The notes under the pieces were generated by a model. That model was not told the origin of the DNA. It saw only the letters and a list, made by a program, of their open reading frames with translations, and did no database searches. Positions 53,632 to 62,414 of a stretch of 64,000 nucleotides of DNA are shown piece by piece. Source of the DNA: Chloroflexota bacterium (GTDB taxonomy: Bacteria > Chloroflexota > UBA11872 > UBA12225 > JAJDUF01); the NCBI GenBank assembly GCA_022826725.1, contig JAJDUF010000016.1, positions 1 to 64,000 on the forward strand, given 5' to 3'. How positions within the stretch are numbered: the first letter of the stretch is position 1; each line of letters begins with the position of its first letter. A program made the translations under genes and the position numbers.

Positions 53632-54609
53632 TCAACTGAGCTGCCTTGCCACCCAGATCATGAGCGGTGCGCCAAGTGCGGTAGTGACCAGTCCGCCGGG
53701 TATTTCCGACGGCATGAAGGCCAGCCTGGCAATCTGATCCGAGTAGAGCACGACCAGAGCACCGGCCGGAATCGACACCGCCAATACCTTGCGCGAATCG
53801 TCCCCGACCAGCAACCTCGCCAGGTGCGGCGTGAGCAAGCCCACGAACCCGATGACGCCTCCCAACGACACGCCGGCGCCGGCCAGGACCCCGGCCGAGG
53901 TCATGGCCATGAGTCGTGTATTCCCGGGGTTGGCCCCAAGTCGTCTTGCCAAACGGTCACCCAGAACGAGGAGGTTGAGTCGCCCTGCAGCGGCGACCGC
54001 CATGAGCAGACCGAGTCCAAGAAAAGGCAGCGTGGGCCAAATGTCGTTCCAACTGCGGTTGGCCAGGCTGCCGCTGAGCAAGTACAGCGACTGCTGACTG
54101 AACACTTGGGCATGAGTGAGAATTGCGGCAGCCACCGCCAAGACGAGTGCGCCAACCGATACCCCGATGAGCGCCAGGCGCGCTGGCGTGAGGTCTTCCT
54201 GGGAGGCAAAGAGATATATCAGGGCCGAGATAACCAGAGATGCCATCACCCCATACAACGCCAACCCCCAAGCGCCCGTCGTAATGACTCCCGCCAGTGC
54301 CAGGGCTTGCACCACTGCGGCGCCGCTGCCCACACCAAATAGCTGGGGATCACCAAGAGGATTGCGGGTCGCGCTCTGCAAGAGCGCTCCCGCCACTCCC
54401 AAGCACCCTCCCACTACCAGCGCCGCCGCGGCTCTAGGGAGACGGAAAGAGCGGACTATGATCTCCGCCCCGCGGTCTTCACCCCCGCCGAACAGCGCGT
54501 TTACCGCCACTACTGCATTCAGGTCGGCCGGGCCGTACAGCACCCCGACGACACACCCGGCCGCCAAAGCGATGCACAGCCCGCCCAGAACCAACGCAAG
54601 TCGTGGCAA
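53632..54609 (-). CDS. FecCD-family ABC permease
   Basis: A 325-residue permease with about nine to ten membrane segments. GLVTPHLAR-type motif appears as GLLTPHLARLLVGDD, the coupling site for the ATPase, and RLPRAAAALVVGGCLGVAGA at the N-terminal side is typical of FecCD. It lies directly after the substrate-binding lipoprotein (2 bases) and before the ATPase. Imports iron chelates or cobalamin. Confidence 0.92.
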   Translation of the reverse strand: MPRLALVLGGLCIALAAGCVVGVLYGPADLNAVVAVNALFGGGEDRGAEIIVRSFRLPRAAAALVVGGCLGVAGALLQSATRNPLGDPQLFGVGSGAAVVQALALAGVITTGAWGLALYGVMASLVISALIYLFASQEDLTPARLALIGVSVGALVLAVAAAILTHAQVFSQQSLYLLSGSLANRSWNDIWPTLPFLGLGLLMAVAAAGRLNLLVLGDRLARRLGANPGNTRLMAMTSAGVLAGAGVSLGGVIGFVGLLTPHLARLLVGDDSRKVLAVSIPAGALVVLYSDQIARLAFMPSEIPGGLVTTALGAPLMIWVARQLS

Positions 54610-54610
54610 G

Positions 54611-55720
54611 TTACTGAGCAGCCTTCACCAGTTGCGCCATCGCTGCGACGGCTTCCGCGATCCGCGGGCCGGGAGCTTGGACGAACAGCACCGTGTCCAA
54701 CTCATGTACCTGCCCGCTCTGCACTGCCTTCAGCGCACTGAACCCTGGAATCCGCGGCAGCATGGCTGACAGCCGCGGCGCCGGTGGTGGCGCTGGCGTG
54801 ATCGTGAAGATGAACGTCGGATCCATCGTGATGATCTGCTCGGTCGATACCAGCGCAAAGCCAGGAAACGTCCCGGAATCCGCAAGCTCTGCGGCCGGGT
54901 TGTCCAGCCCCACCAAGGCCGCGATCCCCCCGGTGTACGACTGCGGCTTCGCTGCGTACAGGTTGCGGTCGGCATCCGAGATTAGGATCAACGCCGTGGT
55001 CCCTTCCGCTACCTCCACCGCAGCCGCTTCCAATTGCTCCTGTAGCCCGGAGACTACCGTCGCCGCGTTCTCCTCCTGCTGGACCACCTGGCCAATCAAC
55101 ATGATGCCGGCCACTACCTCGTCCAGGTTCGTCGCCTTCACCGCCACTACGGGCGCTCCGATCTGCCCCAGCGGTTGCAAGAAGCGTGCCTGTGTCAGGG
55201 CTTCGATCAGGATGAGGTCGGGCTGCTGCGCGGCGATTGCTTCCATGCTCGGCGCATACGCGCCTCCCACCGCCGGTAGCTCCGTCACGGCGGCCGGGTA
55301 CCTGGAGGACGAGTCCCGCGCTACTGCTGTACCTCCCACTGCGTAGAGCATCTCGGTCCCCGCCGGACTGATGGTCACGATCCGCTGTGGGGCCACCGGA
55401 ATCTCGACCGGTCTCCCCAGCATGTCGGTCACCGCCAGCGGGTACGGCCCTGCTGCAGTAGGCTCGGCTGTCGGGGCCGGCGGTTGTGTCGGGACCGCCG
55501 TGGGTTCTGCTGTCGGGGCCGGCGGTTGTGTCAGCACCGCCGTCGGCTCTGGTGCGACCGTCGGGGCTGTCGTCGGCTGGGCGGGGGTAGTGGCGGTTGC
55601 CAGTGGTGCCGCAGTCGTCGCCGGTTGGGCAGTGGAGGCAGCATCATCGCCGTTACAGGCGATGAGCACCACCGAGAGCAACAGTACCATGACATGGGTT
55701 ACGGCCTTGGAGACAGACAT
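54611..55720 (-). CDS. Periplasmic-binding-type lipoprotein for iron chelate or cobalamin
   Basis: A 369-residue substrate-binding protein. The lipobox LLSVVLIAC is near residue 22, followed by a Thr/Pro/Ala linker with repeated QPPAPTAEPTA blocks (about 50-92), then the fold starting YPLAVTDMLGRPVEIPVAPQRIV. GTEMLYAVG and DLILIEALTQARFL fit the BtuF/FhuD class. It is the first gene of the importer. Confidence 0.9.
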   Translation of the reverse strand: MSVSKAVTHVMVLLLSVVLIACNGDDAASTAQPATTAAPLATATTPAQPTTAPTVAPEPTAVLTQPPAPTAEPTAVPTQPPAPTAEPTAAGPYPLAVTDMLGRPVEIPVAPQRIVTISPAGTEMLYAVGGTAVARDSSSRYPAAVTELPAVGGAYAPSMEAIAAQQPDLILIEALTQARFLQPLGQIGAPVVAVKATNLDEVVAGIMLIGQVVQQEENAATVVSGLQEQLEAAAVEVAEGTTALILISDADRNLYAAKPQSYTGGIAALVGLDNPAAELADSGTFPGFALVSTEQIITMDPTFIFTITPAPPPAPRLSAMLPRIPGFSALKAVQSGQVHELDTVLFVQAPGPRIAEAVAAMAQLVKAAQ

Positions 55721-55762
55721 GATGCGCTAAACCTCCGGTCGTTGGCTGGTTACACCAGCGAA

Positions 55763-55788
55763 ATTTGGGGACGAGATTTGGGGACGAG
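55763..55788. repeat. Perfect 13-bp tandem duplication
   Basis: ATTTGGGGACGAG occurs twice head to tail, 43 bases upstream of the binding-protein gene. It could be an operator or a replication slip. Confidence 0.85.
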
Positions 55789-55794
55789 GGGGGA

Positions 55795-56697
55795 TCAGGT
55801 GGTGGCTTGCCGGGCGCGAACCTGACGGTTGAACGGCCACGGCCGACGTGCAAAGACCTCGATGCTGACGAGGAAGCCGATAAAGATCAGCGCCAGTCCG
55901 ACGAACTCGCCGAGATAGAAGCCCTCGGTAAAGCCGAAGCGGTTCAGCCCACTCGTCATACTCGGTACGAACGCACCGACGGCGATCAAGATGTTGGAGA
56001 CGACCCGGTACGGATAGAGCCGCTGGCGCCACCACATCCACGCGCTATAGGCGGCGCCGAAGACGAGCGCCATCGCGCCGGTGATATTGAAGAGCGGGGT
56101 CAGGAGCCGCACGTCCTCCGGAAACCCGGCCCCATGCACGACACCCGTGTCCGCGTGCAGCATGACCGTCGTGTCTACCGGCACAATCACGATCTTGGCG
56201 AGACTGTAGAGCGTGCCGAGGGCCAGCAGCCCGAACGTCACGTGGCCCAGCCATTCCGGGCGCTGCCGGGATACCGCGGCCACGAGCAGTGCGGCGGCGA
56301 TGCCAACGACGCCGATGGTCAGGGCAGCCGGCGCCAGCGGATCGCCGTCTGCCAGCAGCCGCCGGCCTTGCAGGAGACCCGGCAGCGAACCCAACACCAA
56401 GCCCGTCGCTACCAGCAGGCCAAAGCCGCGCGTCTTCAGCAGATAGCATTCGCCCTGACCCAGCCAGGCCGCGACCATGATGGCACCCAGCAAGTACCAG
56501 GCCCGGTAGAGCACCTCGCCCCAGCCGAACGCATTGCCGAGATATTCCGTCCCGGTCGCCAGGCCGTACCAGAGCAGCCCCAGCCCCCAAACGAGCTGGT
56601 AGGGCTTGCGCCGTTCGCGCCATTGCATCAATAGCATCCCGCCAAAGAACAAGCCGAGGACGGTCGTCGCCAGCGGTAACAGTATGGGCAGACTCAC
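55795..56697 (-). CDS. Eight-segment hypothetical membrane protein
   Basis: A 300-residue membrane protein with about eight hydrophobic segments, starting MSLPILLPLATTVLGLFFGG. The layout recalls sensory 7TM or energy-coupling membrane domains, but no family is recognised and no soluble domain is attached. It precedes the iron-type importer on the same strand (74 bases apart), so cotranscription is possible. Confidence 0.75.
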   Translation of the reverse strand: MSLPILLPLATTVLGLFFGGMLLMQWRERRKPYQLVWGLGLLWYGLATGTEYLGNAFGWGEVLYRAWYLLGAIMVAAWLGQGECYLLKTRGFGLLVATGLVLGSLPGLLQGRRLLADGDPLAPAALTIGVVGIAAALLVAAVSRQRPEWLGHVTFGLLALGTLYSLAKIVIVPVDTTVMLHADTGVVHGAGFPEDVRLLTPLFNITGAMALVFGAAYSAWMWWRQRLYPYRVVSNILIAVGAFVPSMTSGLNRFGFTEGFYLGEFVGLALIFIGFLVSIEVFARRPWPFNRQVRARQATT

Positions 56698-57081
56698 GCG
56701 CTCCCTCCGGTCGTGTGGCCGATCTATTGCATCAGCTACGCTCTGTACGCCCTAAATGAGCGTTAGCGTAGTCCGTACCGGTCCCTGTCGAGAGGCTAGC
56801 CGAAAGGTAGACCAGCAACCATAGGGGAGTGACCCCATTTCCGCTGGGATAGCATCCTACTTCTGACACGCCTATCCCGGTGCGAGCCGGGGGATGGGCA
56901 GGATGATGGCTGTAGCCATCTACTCTGTGTGCTCTGTGGCTGAAAAAGCCTTCCGCGAGGGGGCAGGGATGAGGCACGTGGCCCGTCGTGCTGCGGCGGC
57001 CCGGCGCCTGGTATGGTCCGGCACGCGCCGCGACTGCCCACGACGGCACCGCGGCAGAGACGCACCGGAAAGTGTAAGGAT
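56698..57081. other. Intergenic stretch with divergent promoters expected
   Basis: About 380 bases without a supported gene, between divergently read genes. A CTCTGTGTGCTCTGTGGC sequence of widespread simple type is near 56930. Small hairpins lie around 56.79-56.90 kb, but none shows a known riboswitch core. Confidence 0.5.
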
Positions 57082-57834
57082 ATGTGGACCAACCGCGCCA
57101 AAGCCAAGCTCCAGGCCGGAGAGTCGATTCGCGGCGTGTTCATCAACCTGGATTCGATCCAGGCCGTCGAGCTATGCGGTCTGCTCGGCTTCGACTTCTG
57201 CCTCATTGACGCCGAGCACGCGCCGTTCGGACCGCAGTACGTCGAGCAGATGATTCGCGCGGCGGATGTCAGCGGCATGACACCGCTCGTGCGAATCGCC
57301 CAAAACGAGCGCCAGGTCATCCTGCGCTACCTCGACGTTGGGGCGCAAGGCGTGCAGATTCCGATGGTCAACACCGCTGCTCAGGCCCAAGCGGTCGTCG
57401 AAGCGGTCAAGTACACCCCCCTCGGCAAGCGCGGCCTGGCGAGCGTCACCCGCGCCTCCCGCTGGGGCGTCGGCATCAACGTGCCCGACTACGTGGCCCG
57501 CGCGAACGAGGAGACCATGGTGATCGTCCAAGTCGAGACGCAGGAGGCCCTCGATAATCTCGACGCCATCCTCGCCGTGCCGCACATTGACCTCGTATTC
57601 GTCGGGCCAACCGATCTCTCGCAGTCGTTCGGCGTCCCCGGCCAGCCGACCCATCCGCGAGTCGTCGCCGCCCTCGAAGATGTCGTCGCGCGAGCCGGCG
57701 CCGTCGGCCTACCCGTCGGCACGGTCGCGCCCGACGCCCAGCTGATGCACGAGCGGTTTGACCAAGGCGTGCGCTCCGTCGCCACCAACACCACCGCCCT
57801 CCTCAGCCAAGCCGCCACCGCCTTCCTCGCCTAA
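57082..57834 (+). CDS. HpcH/HpaI-type class II aldolase
   Basis: A 250-residue TIM-barrel aldolase. FCLIDAEHAPFG gives the metal-side strand, QGVQIPMVNTA the middle, and VQVETQEALDNLD followed by DLVFVGPTDLSQSFG the metal ligands (Glu and Asp). It cleaves or forms 2-keto-3-deoxy acids. I chose the ATG at 57082, preceded by AAGGA. The natural substrate is not readable. Confidence 0.9.
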   Translation: MWTNRAKAKLQAGESIRGVFINLDSIQAVELCGLLGFDFCLIDAEHAPFGPQYVEQMIRAADVSGMTPLVRIAQNERQVILRYLDVGAQGVQIPMVNTAAQAQAVVEAVKYTPLGKRGLASVTRASRWGVGINVPDYVARANEETMVIVQVETQEALDNLDAILAVPHIDLVFVGPTDLSQSFGVPGQPTHPRVVAALEDVVARAGAVGLPVGTVAPDAQLMHERFDQGVRSVATNTTALLSQAATAFLA

Positions 57835-57839
57835 TCGTG

Positions 57840-57930
57840 CTGGCCCCCCCTATGGCCCCCTTGCTTGGCAGGGAGACGGTATATTCCCTCCCCCGTCGCA
57901 ACGGGGGAGGGTTAGGGTGGGGGCCGGACC
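57840..57930. repeat. PAL-C followed by a PAL-A-like palindrome
   Basis: GGCCCCCCCTATGGCCCCCT, then CCTCCCCCGTCGCAACGGGG with a GAGGGTTAGGGTGGGGGCC tail, filling the gap before the F420-type nitroreductase. Confidence 0.7.
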
Positions 57931-57941
57931 AGGTACCAGCC

Positions 57942-58475
57942 ATGAATGACAGCGCAGCGCGTTTACTCCGGGTAGCGCGACCGCTACGGCGGCAGAGCAG
58001 CCGCCTCGTGGTCGCGTTGTACCGCCGCGGCCTCGGCCGGCTCGTGGCGGGCTGGCTGCTCCTGCTCACTACCCGCGGACGCCGCAGCGGCCGTCACTAC
58101 ACGACACCCATAGGCTACGTGTCCGCCGACCCGTCGAGATCGCCTCATCCACCGGGGAAGGTGGTCTATCTCTTCCGCGCTGCGCCCGGCGGAGCCGACT
58201 GGCTCGCCAACCTGCGCGCGCAGCCGGCAGTCACGGTACGGATTGGCCGGCACCACTACCATGCCCGCGCCAGCATCCTCCGCGGCGAGCGGCAGCGCCG
58301 CCAGGCCCTCACCTGCTACCTGCACGGGCGCACCCTGCCGGCACGAGCAGCCCGGCGGGCTTTCGGTCTGGATCACGCCCGACCCGACGAGAGCGTCACC
58401 CAAGCCGCGCGGGCCACACAGCCGGTCATCGTCGCCCTGCGCCTTGACGACCCCGCATCGGTACATGGCGGCTGA
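57942..58475 (+). CDS. F420-type nitroreductase family (DDN-like) protein
   Basis: About 177 residues from the ATG at 57942. The family pattern is LLLTTRGRRSGRHYTTPIGYV, a split-barrel strand pair, and VVYLFRAAPGGADWLANLRAQP, then VTVRIGRHHYHARA. Members bind deazaflavin F420 or related flavins; many act on quinones or nitro-compounds. Upstream bases are a PAL-A-like repeat with no clear ribosome binding site, so the start is a best choice. Confidence 0.85.
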   Translation: MNDSAARLLRVARPLRRQSSRLVVALYRRGLGRLVAGWLLLLTTRGRRSGRHYTTPIGYVSADPSRSPHPPGKVVYLFRAAPGGADWLANLRAQPAVTVRIGRHHYHARASILRGERQRRQALTCYLHGRTLPARAARRAFGLDHARPDESVTQAARATQPVIVALRLDDPASVHGG

Positions 58476-58481
58476 ACCCGC

Positions 58482-59351
58482 TTACCGGCGCACGAACTTC
58501 TGCATCCGGTTGTCGGCCTCCACCTCAATGATGTAGAGGTCGCCGCGAGAATCAAACCACATGCCGTGCGGCGAGCCGACAAACTGGCCGGGCGCCGTGC
58601 CATATTCGCCCCAGCGGGCGATCAGCTCACCGTCCAGCGTCATCATGGTCACGTGCTGGGTACCTAGACGCCCGCCGATGATATAGACGGTGTTGTCGTC
58701 GTCAATCAACATCTCCTGCGGCATCGCAATATCGCGCCACTGGTCCAGATACTCTCCGTCGCGGGTGAAAATCTGCACCCGGTCGTTCCCGCGATCCAGC
58801 ACCAGCACCCGCCCGCGCTCGTCCACGCAGACGTTATGCACCGGCCGCGTGAACTCGCCCGGCCCGGTGCCCTCCGTTCCCCACGAAAGCTCCAGTTGGC
58901 CCTCCGCGCTGAAGCGATGCACGCGGTGATTCCCATAGCCGTCCGTCACGAAGACCTCGCCCGACGGCGCGCGAAAGGCCCGCGTCGGCCGGTTGAACGG
59001 CGCCTCCACACCCGGCTGGCCGCGCGTGCCCCATGTCGCCAGGAGCGTGCCGTCGCACGTCCACTGCGTCACCGTATGGCCATTCGTGTCCGTGACGTAG
59101 AGAATGTCGTCCTCGCTCATCCAGACCCCGTGCGCCTGCTCGAACGCTCCGTCGCCCCAGGTGGTAATCAGCCGGCCATTCGGCTCGAATACCATCATCT
59201 CCGACCTGGGAAATCGTTGGAACACATAGACGCGATCCTGCGAGTCACAGGCCACACCGGACACCAGACCGAACTCCGGCCGGTGCGGCCCGCGCCCCCA
59301 GTTCCCCTCCGCCTCATAGCTGAAATCACCACTGCCCACTATGGCGCTCAT
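58482..59351 (-). CDS. NHL-repeat beta-propeller protein
   Basis: About 289 residues from the ATG at 59351, with GGAGG upstream. Six NHL-type repeats of about 45 residues are visible, each with a V-F-V-TD-G-N-H-R-V- or I-Y-V-like core (FVTDGYGNHRVHRF, LVLDRGNDRVQIF, DLYIIEVEADNRMQKF), making a six-bladed propeller. It resembles peptidylglycine alpha-amidating-type or 6-bladed scaffold proteins. No signal peptide is seen. Function unknown. Confidence 0.85.
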   Translation of the reverse strand: MSAIVGSGDFSYEAEGNWGRGPHRPEFGLVSGVACDSQDRVYVFQRFPRSEMMVFEPNGRLITTWGDGAFEQAHGVWMSEDDILYVTDTNGHTVTQWTCDGTLLATWGTRGQPGVEAPFNRPTRAFRAPSGEVFVTDGYGNHRVHRFSAEGQLELSWGTEGTGPGEFTRPVHNVCVDERGRVLVLDRGNDRVQIFTRDGEYLDQWRDIAMPQEMLIDDDNTVYIIGGRLGTQHVTMMTLDGELIARWGEYGTAPGQFVGSPHGMWFDSRGDLYIIEVEADNRMQKFVRR

Positions 59352-59390
59352 GTCCACTCCTCCCCGACGCAAAAATGACACCCCTAGTCG

Positions 59391-59417
59391 TCATTCCCGC
59401 TTGCGCGAGAATCTACT
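59391..59417. repeat. PAL-F palindrome copy
   Basis: CGTCATTCCCGCTTGCGCGA GAATCTA, between two minus-strand genes. Confidence 0.65.
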
Positions 59418-59427
59418 CCCGGCCGCC

Positions 59428-59781
59428 TCAAACAACCGGGTCGAGTATATCCAGCAACTGCCTCACGTCCCCGATACCGTCTCGCACCATGCGCTCCGAC
59501 AGCCAATTCTCGTAGAAGTTGGCATGCAAGACATTTGCCGATTGAAAGAGCAGCCGTAGCTCCGACTGCCCTGTCTCGTCAATCATGCGGTCAACAACCG
59601 GAAATAAGTCCCGGTGCCGGCCGTGGCGCCAGCCGCGCTGCTCGGCGACGGCCTCCAGCGCATGGGCTGCTGCCCCCCACGCCTTCTCCGACGCTTGCAG
59701 CGAGTCGCCCTGCCGCAACTCGTCCTCCGCCTGCCGAATGAACCGCCGACTGATTTCCAAGTGATCGTCCGCAATCGTCAT
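59428..59781 (-). CDS. PaREP1/HEPN-like family protein
   Basis: About 117 residues from the ATG at 59781. The pattern AEDELRQGDSLQASEKAWGAAAHALEAVAEQRGW matches the PaREP1 family, a HEPN-like helical family best known in archaea. HEPN relatives often pair with a nucleotidyltransferase, but none is next to it here. Likely a member of a regulatory or RNA-related family; no more can be read. Confidence 0.8.
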   Translation of the reverse strand: MTIADDHLEISRRFIRQAEDELRQGDSLQASEKAWGAAAHALEAVAEQRGWRHGRHRDLFPVVDRMIDETGQSELRLLFQSANVLHANFYENWLSERMVRDGIGDVRQLLDILDPVV

Positions 59782-59846
59782 CCTAGTCGCCTCGGAGCAA
59801 GAGTATACCGAGTTGCCATGCCGCGCCTTCGCTGACGGCACCAGTC

Positions 59847-59888
59847 GCCCCCTCTCCATCATGGTGGAGAGGGGGCCGGGGGGTGAGG
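59847..59888. repeat. PAL-A repeat
   Basis: CCCCCTCTCCATCATGGTGG AGAGGGGGCC and GGGGGGTGAGG, an intact copy downstream of the exported-protein gene. Confidence 0.9.
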
Positions 59889-59895
59889 CATACCC

Positions 59896-60834
59896 CTACT
59901 CAACAGCCGGCAGCGTCGGCTGCGCCGCCGGTTCGGGCGTGGGGACGGCAATCGGCGGATGCGGCAACGGCTCGCCCGGCACCGGCGGGAAGCCCGCTGC
60001 CACCGGCAGGGCCTCGCTGGCCGACTGCCCAGGGCCATGTGGCTGCACGATGTCACCACCGATCAGCCCAGTCTCGCGCAGCAAAACACCGCCGAGCACC
60101 GGCAAGATCGTCTCTGCCGGAAACAGCCCCGCCGGATGGTCCACCAGCCAGCGCTGCAAGGTCTGGCGCTGAAATCGCTGCACGATAAACGGGCCACGAT
60201 GGCGCGGCTGTGACGTCGGCAAGCCGTAATAGTTGATCGCGTCGAGCACCGACCACGGCCCGGTGACACCCTCCGGCGCCCGGAAATAGAACGCCCGGAT
60301 CGCTGGGTCGCGCAGCCACGCAATCCGCTCGGCAATCGCATCGTCGAAGGTCGTGGCCGCGCCCTCCCGCGGCGCCGGTATGTCGTGAACCACCAGCAGC
60401 CAGGGATCCATCCTGGCAGCCGTCAGCAGCTCGAACGTGTTGGCCAAGCGCGTGCCCTGCCCAGGACACGCCTGCAAGGCGACCCGCTGGAAAACCTGAT
60501 AGGCACAGCCATCGCGGCCGAGGAAGGCGCGGCTGATCGGCTGGCCCAGCCCCTCAGTTCCACCATACTCTCGGAACAGCGTCCCGAAGAGCGCCGGGCC
60601 GGCCGGCGTGTCATGCAGGTCCCGCACGTCAAACCCCTGGCCTACCACAACAGCCGCCTGCCGGACATACCGGCCAGCCGACAGCGGCTGCGCCGGGCCT
60701 TGGCCACCCCCCGCCATGGCCCCGCCCGGCTGCGCCAAGAGCAGGACCAACCCCAGCAAGAGAGCGCCTAACCCTCCCCGCAACAGCAGCCGGCACCCAC
60801 CCGCCGTAGCCGCACGACTCCCCCTCTCCACCAT
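59896..60834 (-). CDS. Exported protein whose start codon lies in a PAL-A repeat
   Basis: About 312 residues from an ATG at 60834 that belongs to the CACATGGTGGAGAG part of a PAL-A repeat, so the first residues, MVERG, are repeat-encoded. A signal peptide follows (LLLRGGLGALLLGLVLLLAQ, about 14-34). The rest resembles exported Chloroflexota proteins with a repeated FxRAxFxxHP-like pattern (FGTLFREYGGTEGLGQPIS, then AYQVFQRVALQ), and the C-terminus is Pro-rich. Function unknown. Frames upstream of the ATG run through repeats and are unlikely to be coding. Confidence 0.75.
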   Translation of the reverse strand: MVERGSRAATAGGCRLLLRGGLGALLLGLVLLLAQPGGAMAGGGQGPAQPLSAGRYVRQAAVVVGQGFDVRDLHDTPAGPALFGTLFREYGGTEGLGQPISRAFLGRDGCAYQVFQRVALQACPGQGTRLANTFELLTAARMDPWLLVVHDIPAPREGAATTFDDAIAERIAWLRDPAIRAFYFRAPEGVTGPWSVLDAINYYGLPTSQPRHRGPFIVQRFQRQTLQRWLVDHPAGLFPAETILPVLGGVLLRETGLIGGDIVQPHGPGQSASEALPVAAGFPPVPGEPLPHPPIAVPTPEPAAQPTLPAVE

Positions 60835-60860
60835 GTGGAGAGGGGGCCGGGGGGTGAGGC
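60820..60860. repeat. PAL-A repeat overlapping the exported-protein start
   Basis: CCCCCTCTCCACCATGTGGA GAGGGGGCCGGGGGGTGAGG. The minus-strand ATG of the gene at 59896-60834 is in its hairpin loop region. Confidence 0.9.
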
Positions 60861-60905
60861 TCTTTCTCCCTCTCCCCATGGGAGAGGGCTGCCAAGCATC
60901 GCGCG

Positions 60906-61003
60906 GACTCCCCTTCCCTGGAGGGAAGGGGCCGGGTGACAGGCCAAAGTCGCACCACACCTGGCACCATCCGTGCGGCTTTGGCCGGTCAGCGGTTAGG
61001 TCC
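60906..61003. repeat. PAL-A variant interrupted by HP55 copy 4
   Basis: CGGACTCCCCTTCCCTGGAG GGAAGGGGCCGGG, then HP55, then GCGGTTAGGTCC: three G before and four bases after, where intact variants have five. Confidence 0.8.
60937..60991. mobile_element. HP55 hairpin element copy 4
   Basis: 55 bp: TGACAGGCCAAAGTCGCAC, loop CACACCTGGCACCATCC, GTGCGGCTTTGGCCGGTCA. Same orientation and target type as copy 3. The G-C pair at arm position 16 matches copy 3, and one T-G pair stands in the arm. Confidence 0.85.
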
Positions 61004-61154
61004 ATCGAAACGCTGTTGCCCATCTCGTTGTCACACCAGGGAAAGCCGGCCGCGGCGGCCGGCACCCAAGCGATGCTAACGCTGCCAGCGGCAGACGGCA
61101 AGCTGCACCGGCCGCCCGGTCACCCGCGGCGCTGTTCGGACGGTACAATCAACT

Positions 61155-62201
61155 ATGTCGCTGTGGGAAGAGCTAGTCGGCGCCCTGCCGGAGTCTTGGG
61201 ACCAGGTCAACGTCTCCTGGGACCAGTTCAACGCGGTTGACATCGCTCTGGTGATAATCGCGGCGCTCCTCACCATCCACGGCATGAGGCGCGGCTTCAT
61301 CGCCTTGATCACGGGCCTCGCATCCATCGTCGTCAGCGTGGTGCTGGCCATTCGCTTCTACCCGCTGGCTGCCGGCCTCATCCTCGAACAATGGGAGCTA
61401 TCGCCGCTGCTTGCGAACGGCGCGGGCTTCCTCGCGATTCTGATCCTGTCTCAGATCGTGCTCGCCGTCACGCTGAATATCATTGCCGGCATGTTGCGCC
61501 CGCTACGCCCGTGGCTGGCGCCACTGATCGCGGCCGACCACCTGCTCGGCGCGATCCCCGGCTTTGTGCTGGGCGTTGTCGTCGCCGCACTGCTCCTGAC
61601 ACCGCTCCGCGTCCTCCCCCTGCCCAGCACGCTCCAGCAGTCGGTCGAGGAGTCGGCCCTCGCCGGCCACCTCACCCGCGCGACGGCGGCAGCCCTCCCC
61701 CAAATTGAGTCACTCTTCGGCCGAGCCATCCTCAGCACGATGGGCTTGCAGCGCCAGGGCATTGTCGAGTATGGGGAAACCTTCCGGTTCGGTCCCTTCC
61801 CGCTTTCCGAGCTACAGGTAGACGCGGCAGCCGAAACTCGCTTGCTCGCGCTGGTCAACGCCGCCCGCGCCCGCGAGTCCCTCCCGCCGCTGGTGATGGA
61901 CCCCGCTCTGCGCGCAGTCGCGCGTGCCCACAGCGCCGAGATGTTCCGGCTCAACTACTTCTCACACCGCTCACCCGTTACCGGCAGTCCGGCAGATCGT
62001 ATCCGCCAGCACAATATCCCCTATCGGGTTGCCGGCGAAAACCTGGCCTATGCCCCATCGGTAGATGTGGCGCACGCCGGCTTGATGAATAGTCCCGACC
62101 ACCGCCACAATATCCTGACCGCCGAATACGGCAAAATCGGCATTGGCGTGGTCTCGGGCGGCATCTACGGCAAGATGTTCACGCAGAACTTCACGAATTA
62201 G
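61155..62201 (+). CDS. CvpA-type membrane domain fused to a CAP/SCP domain
   Basis: A 348-residue two-part protein. Residues 30-190 form a CvpA-like domain with four membrane segments (IALVIIAALLTIHGMRRGFI at the start). Residues 225-345 form a CAP (cysteine-rich secretory/SCP) domain: RESLPPLVMDPALRAVARAHSAEM, FSHRSP, AGENLAY, HRHNIL. CvpA is linked to colicin V production and CAP domains act outside cells, so the CAP domain is probably held outside by the CvpA part. The combination is also known in Bacillota. No SCP partner is seen here. Confidence 0.9.
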   Translation: MSLWEELVGALPESWDQVNVSWDQFNAVDIALVIIAALLTIHGMRRGFIALITGLASIVVSVVLAIRFYPLAAGLILEQWELSPLLANGAGFLAILILSQIVLAVTLNIIAGMLRPLRPWLAPLIAADHLLGAIPGFVLGVVVAALLLTPLRVLPLPSTLQQSVEESALAGHLTRATAAALPQIESLFGRAILSTMGLQRQGIVEYGETFRFGPFPLSELQVDAAAETRLLALVNAARARESLPPLVMDPALRAVARAHSAEMFRLNYFSHRSPVTGSPADRIRQHNIPYRVAGENLAYAPSVDVAHAGLMNSPDHRHNILTAEYGKIGIGVVSGGIYGKMFTQNFTN

Positions 62202-62258
62202 CACCGCAGCGGTCCGCCCACCCCGCACCCCCGGACCTATTCCTCGAACGCCCATGCT

Positions 62259-62286
62259 TTGACAGACGGCGCGAGAGATTTATACT
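62259..62286 (+). promoter_or_regulatory. Consensus promoter of the aminotransferase gene
   Basis: TTGACA (62259-62264), a 16-base spacer and TATACT (62281-62286). The transcript would have a leader of about 120 bases. Confidence 0.75.
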
Positions 62287-62414
62287 CGACATATCCCCTA
62301 CTCGCCGGCCGGCGCCGGTCGCGGGGAGCCTTTCCTGCCGCCGCCGTCGGCACCGCGCCGGTCCAACGGGCGTCTGCACAGGATAACGGGATAACCAAGC
62401 AACAGGAGAGCTTG

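Noticed and set aside
56780..56900. Possible riboswitch in the gap before the aldolase gene
   Set aside because: Small hairpins are visible but no conserved core of a known class is readable.
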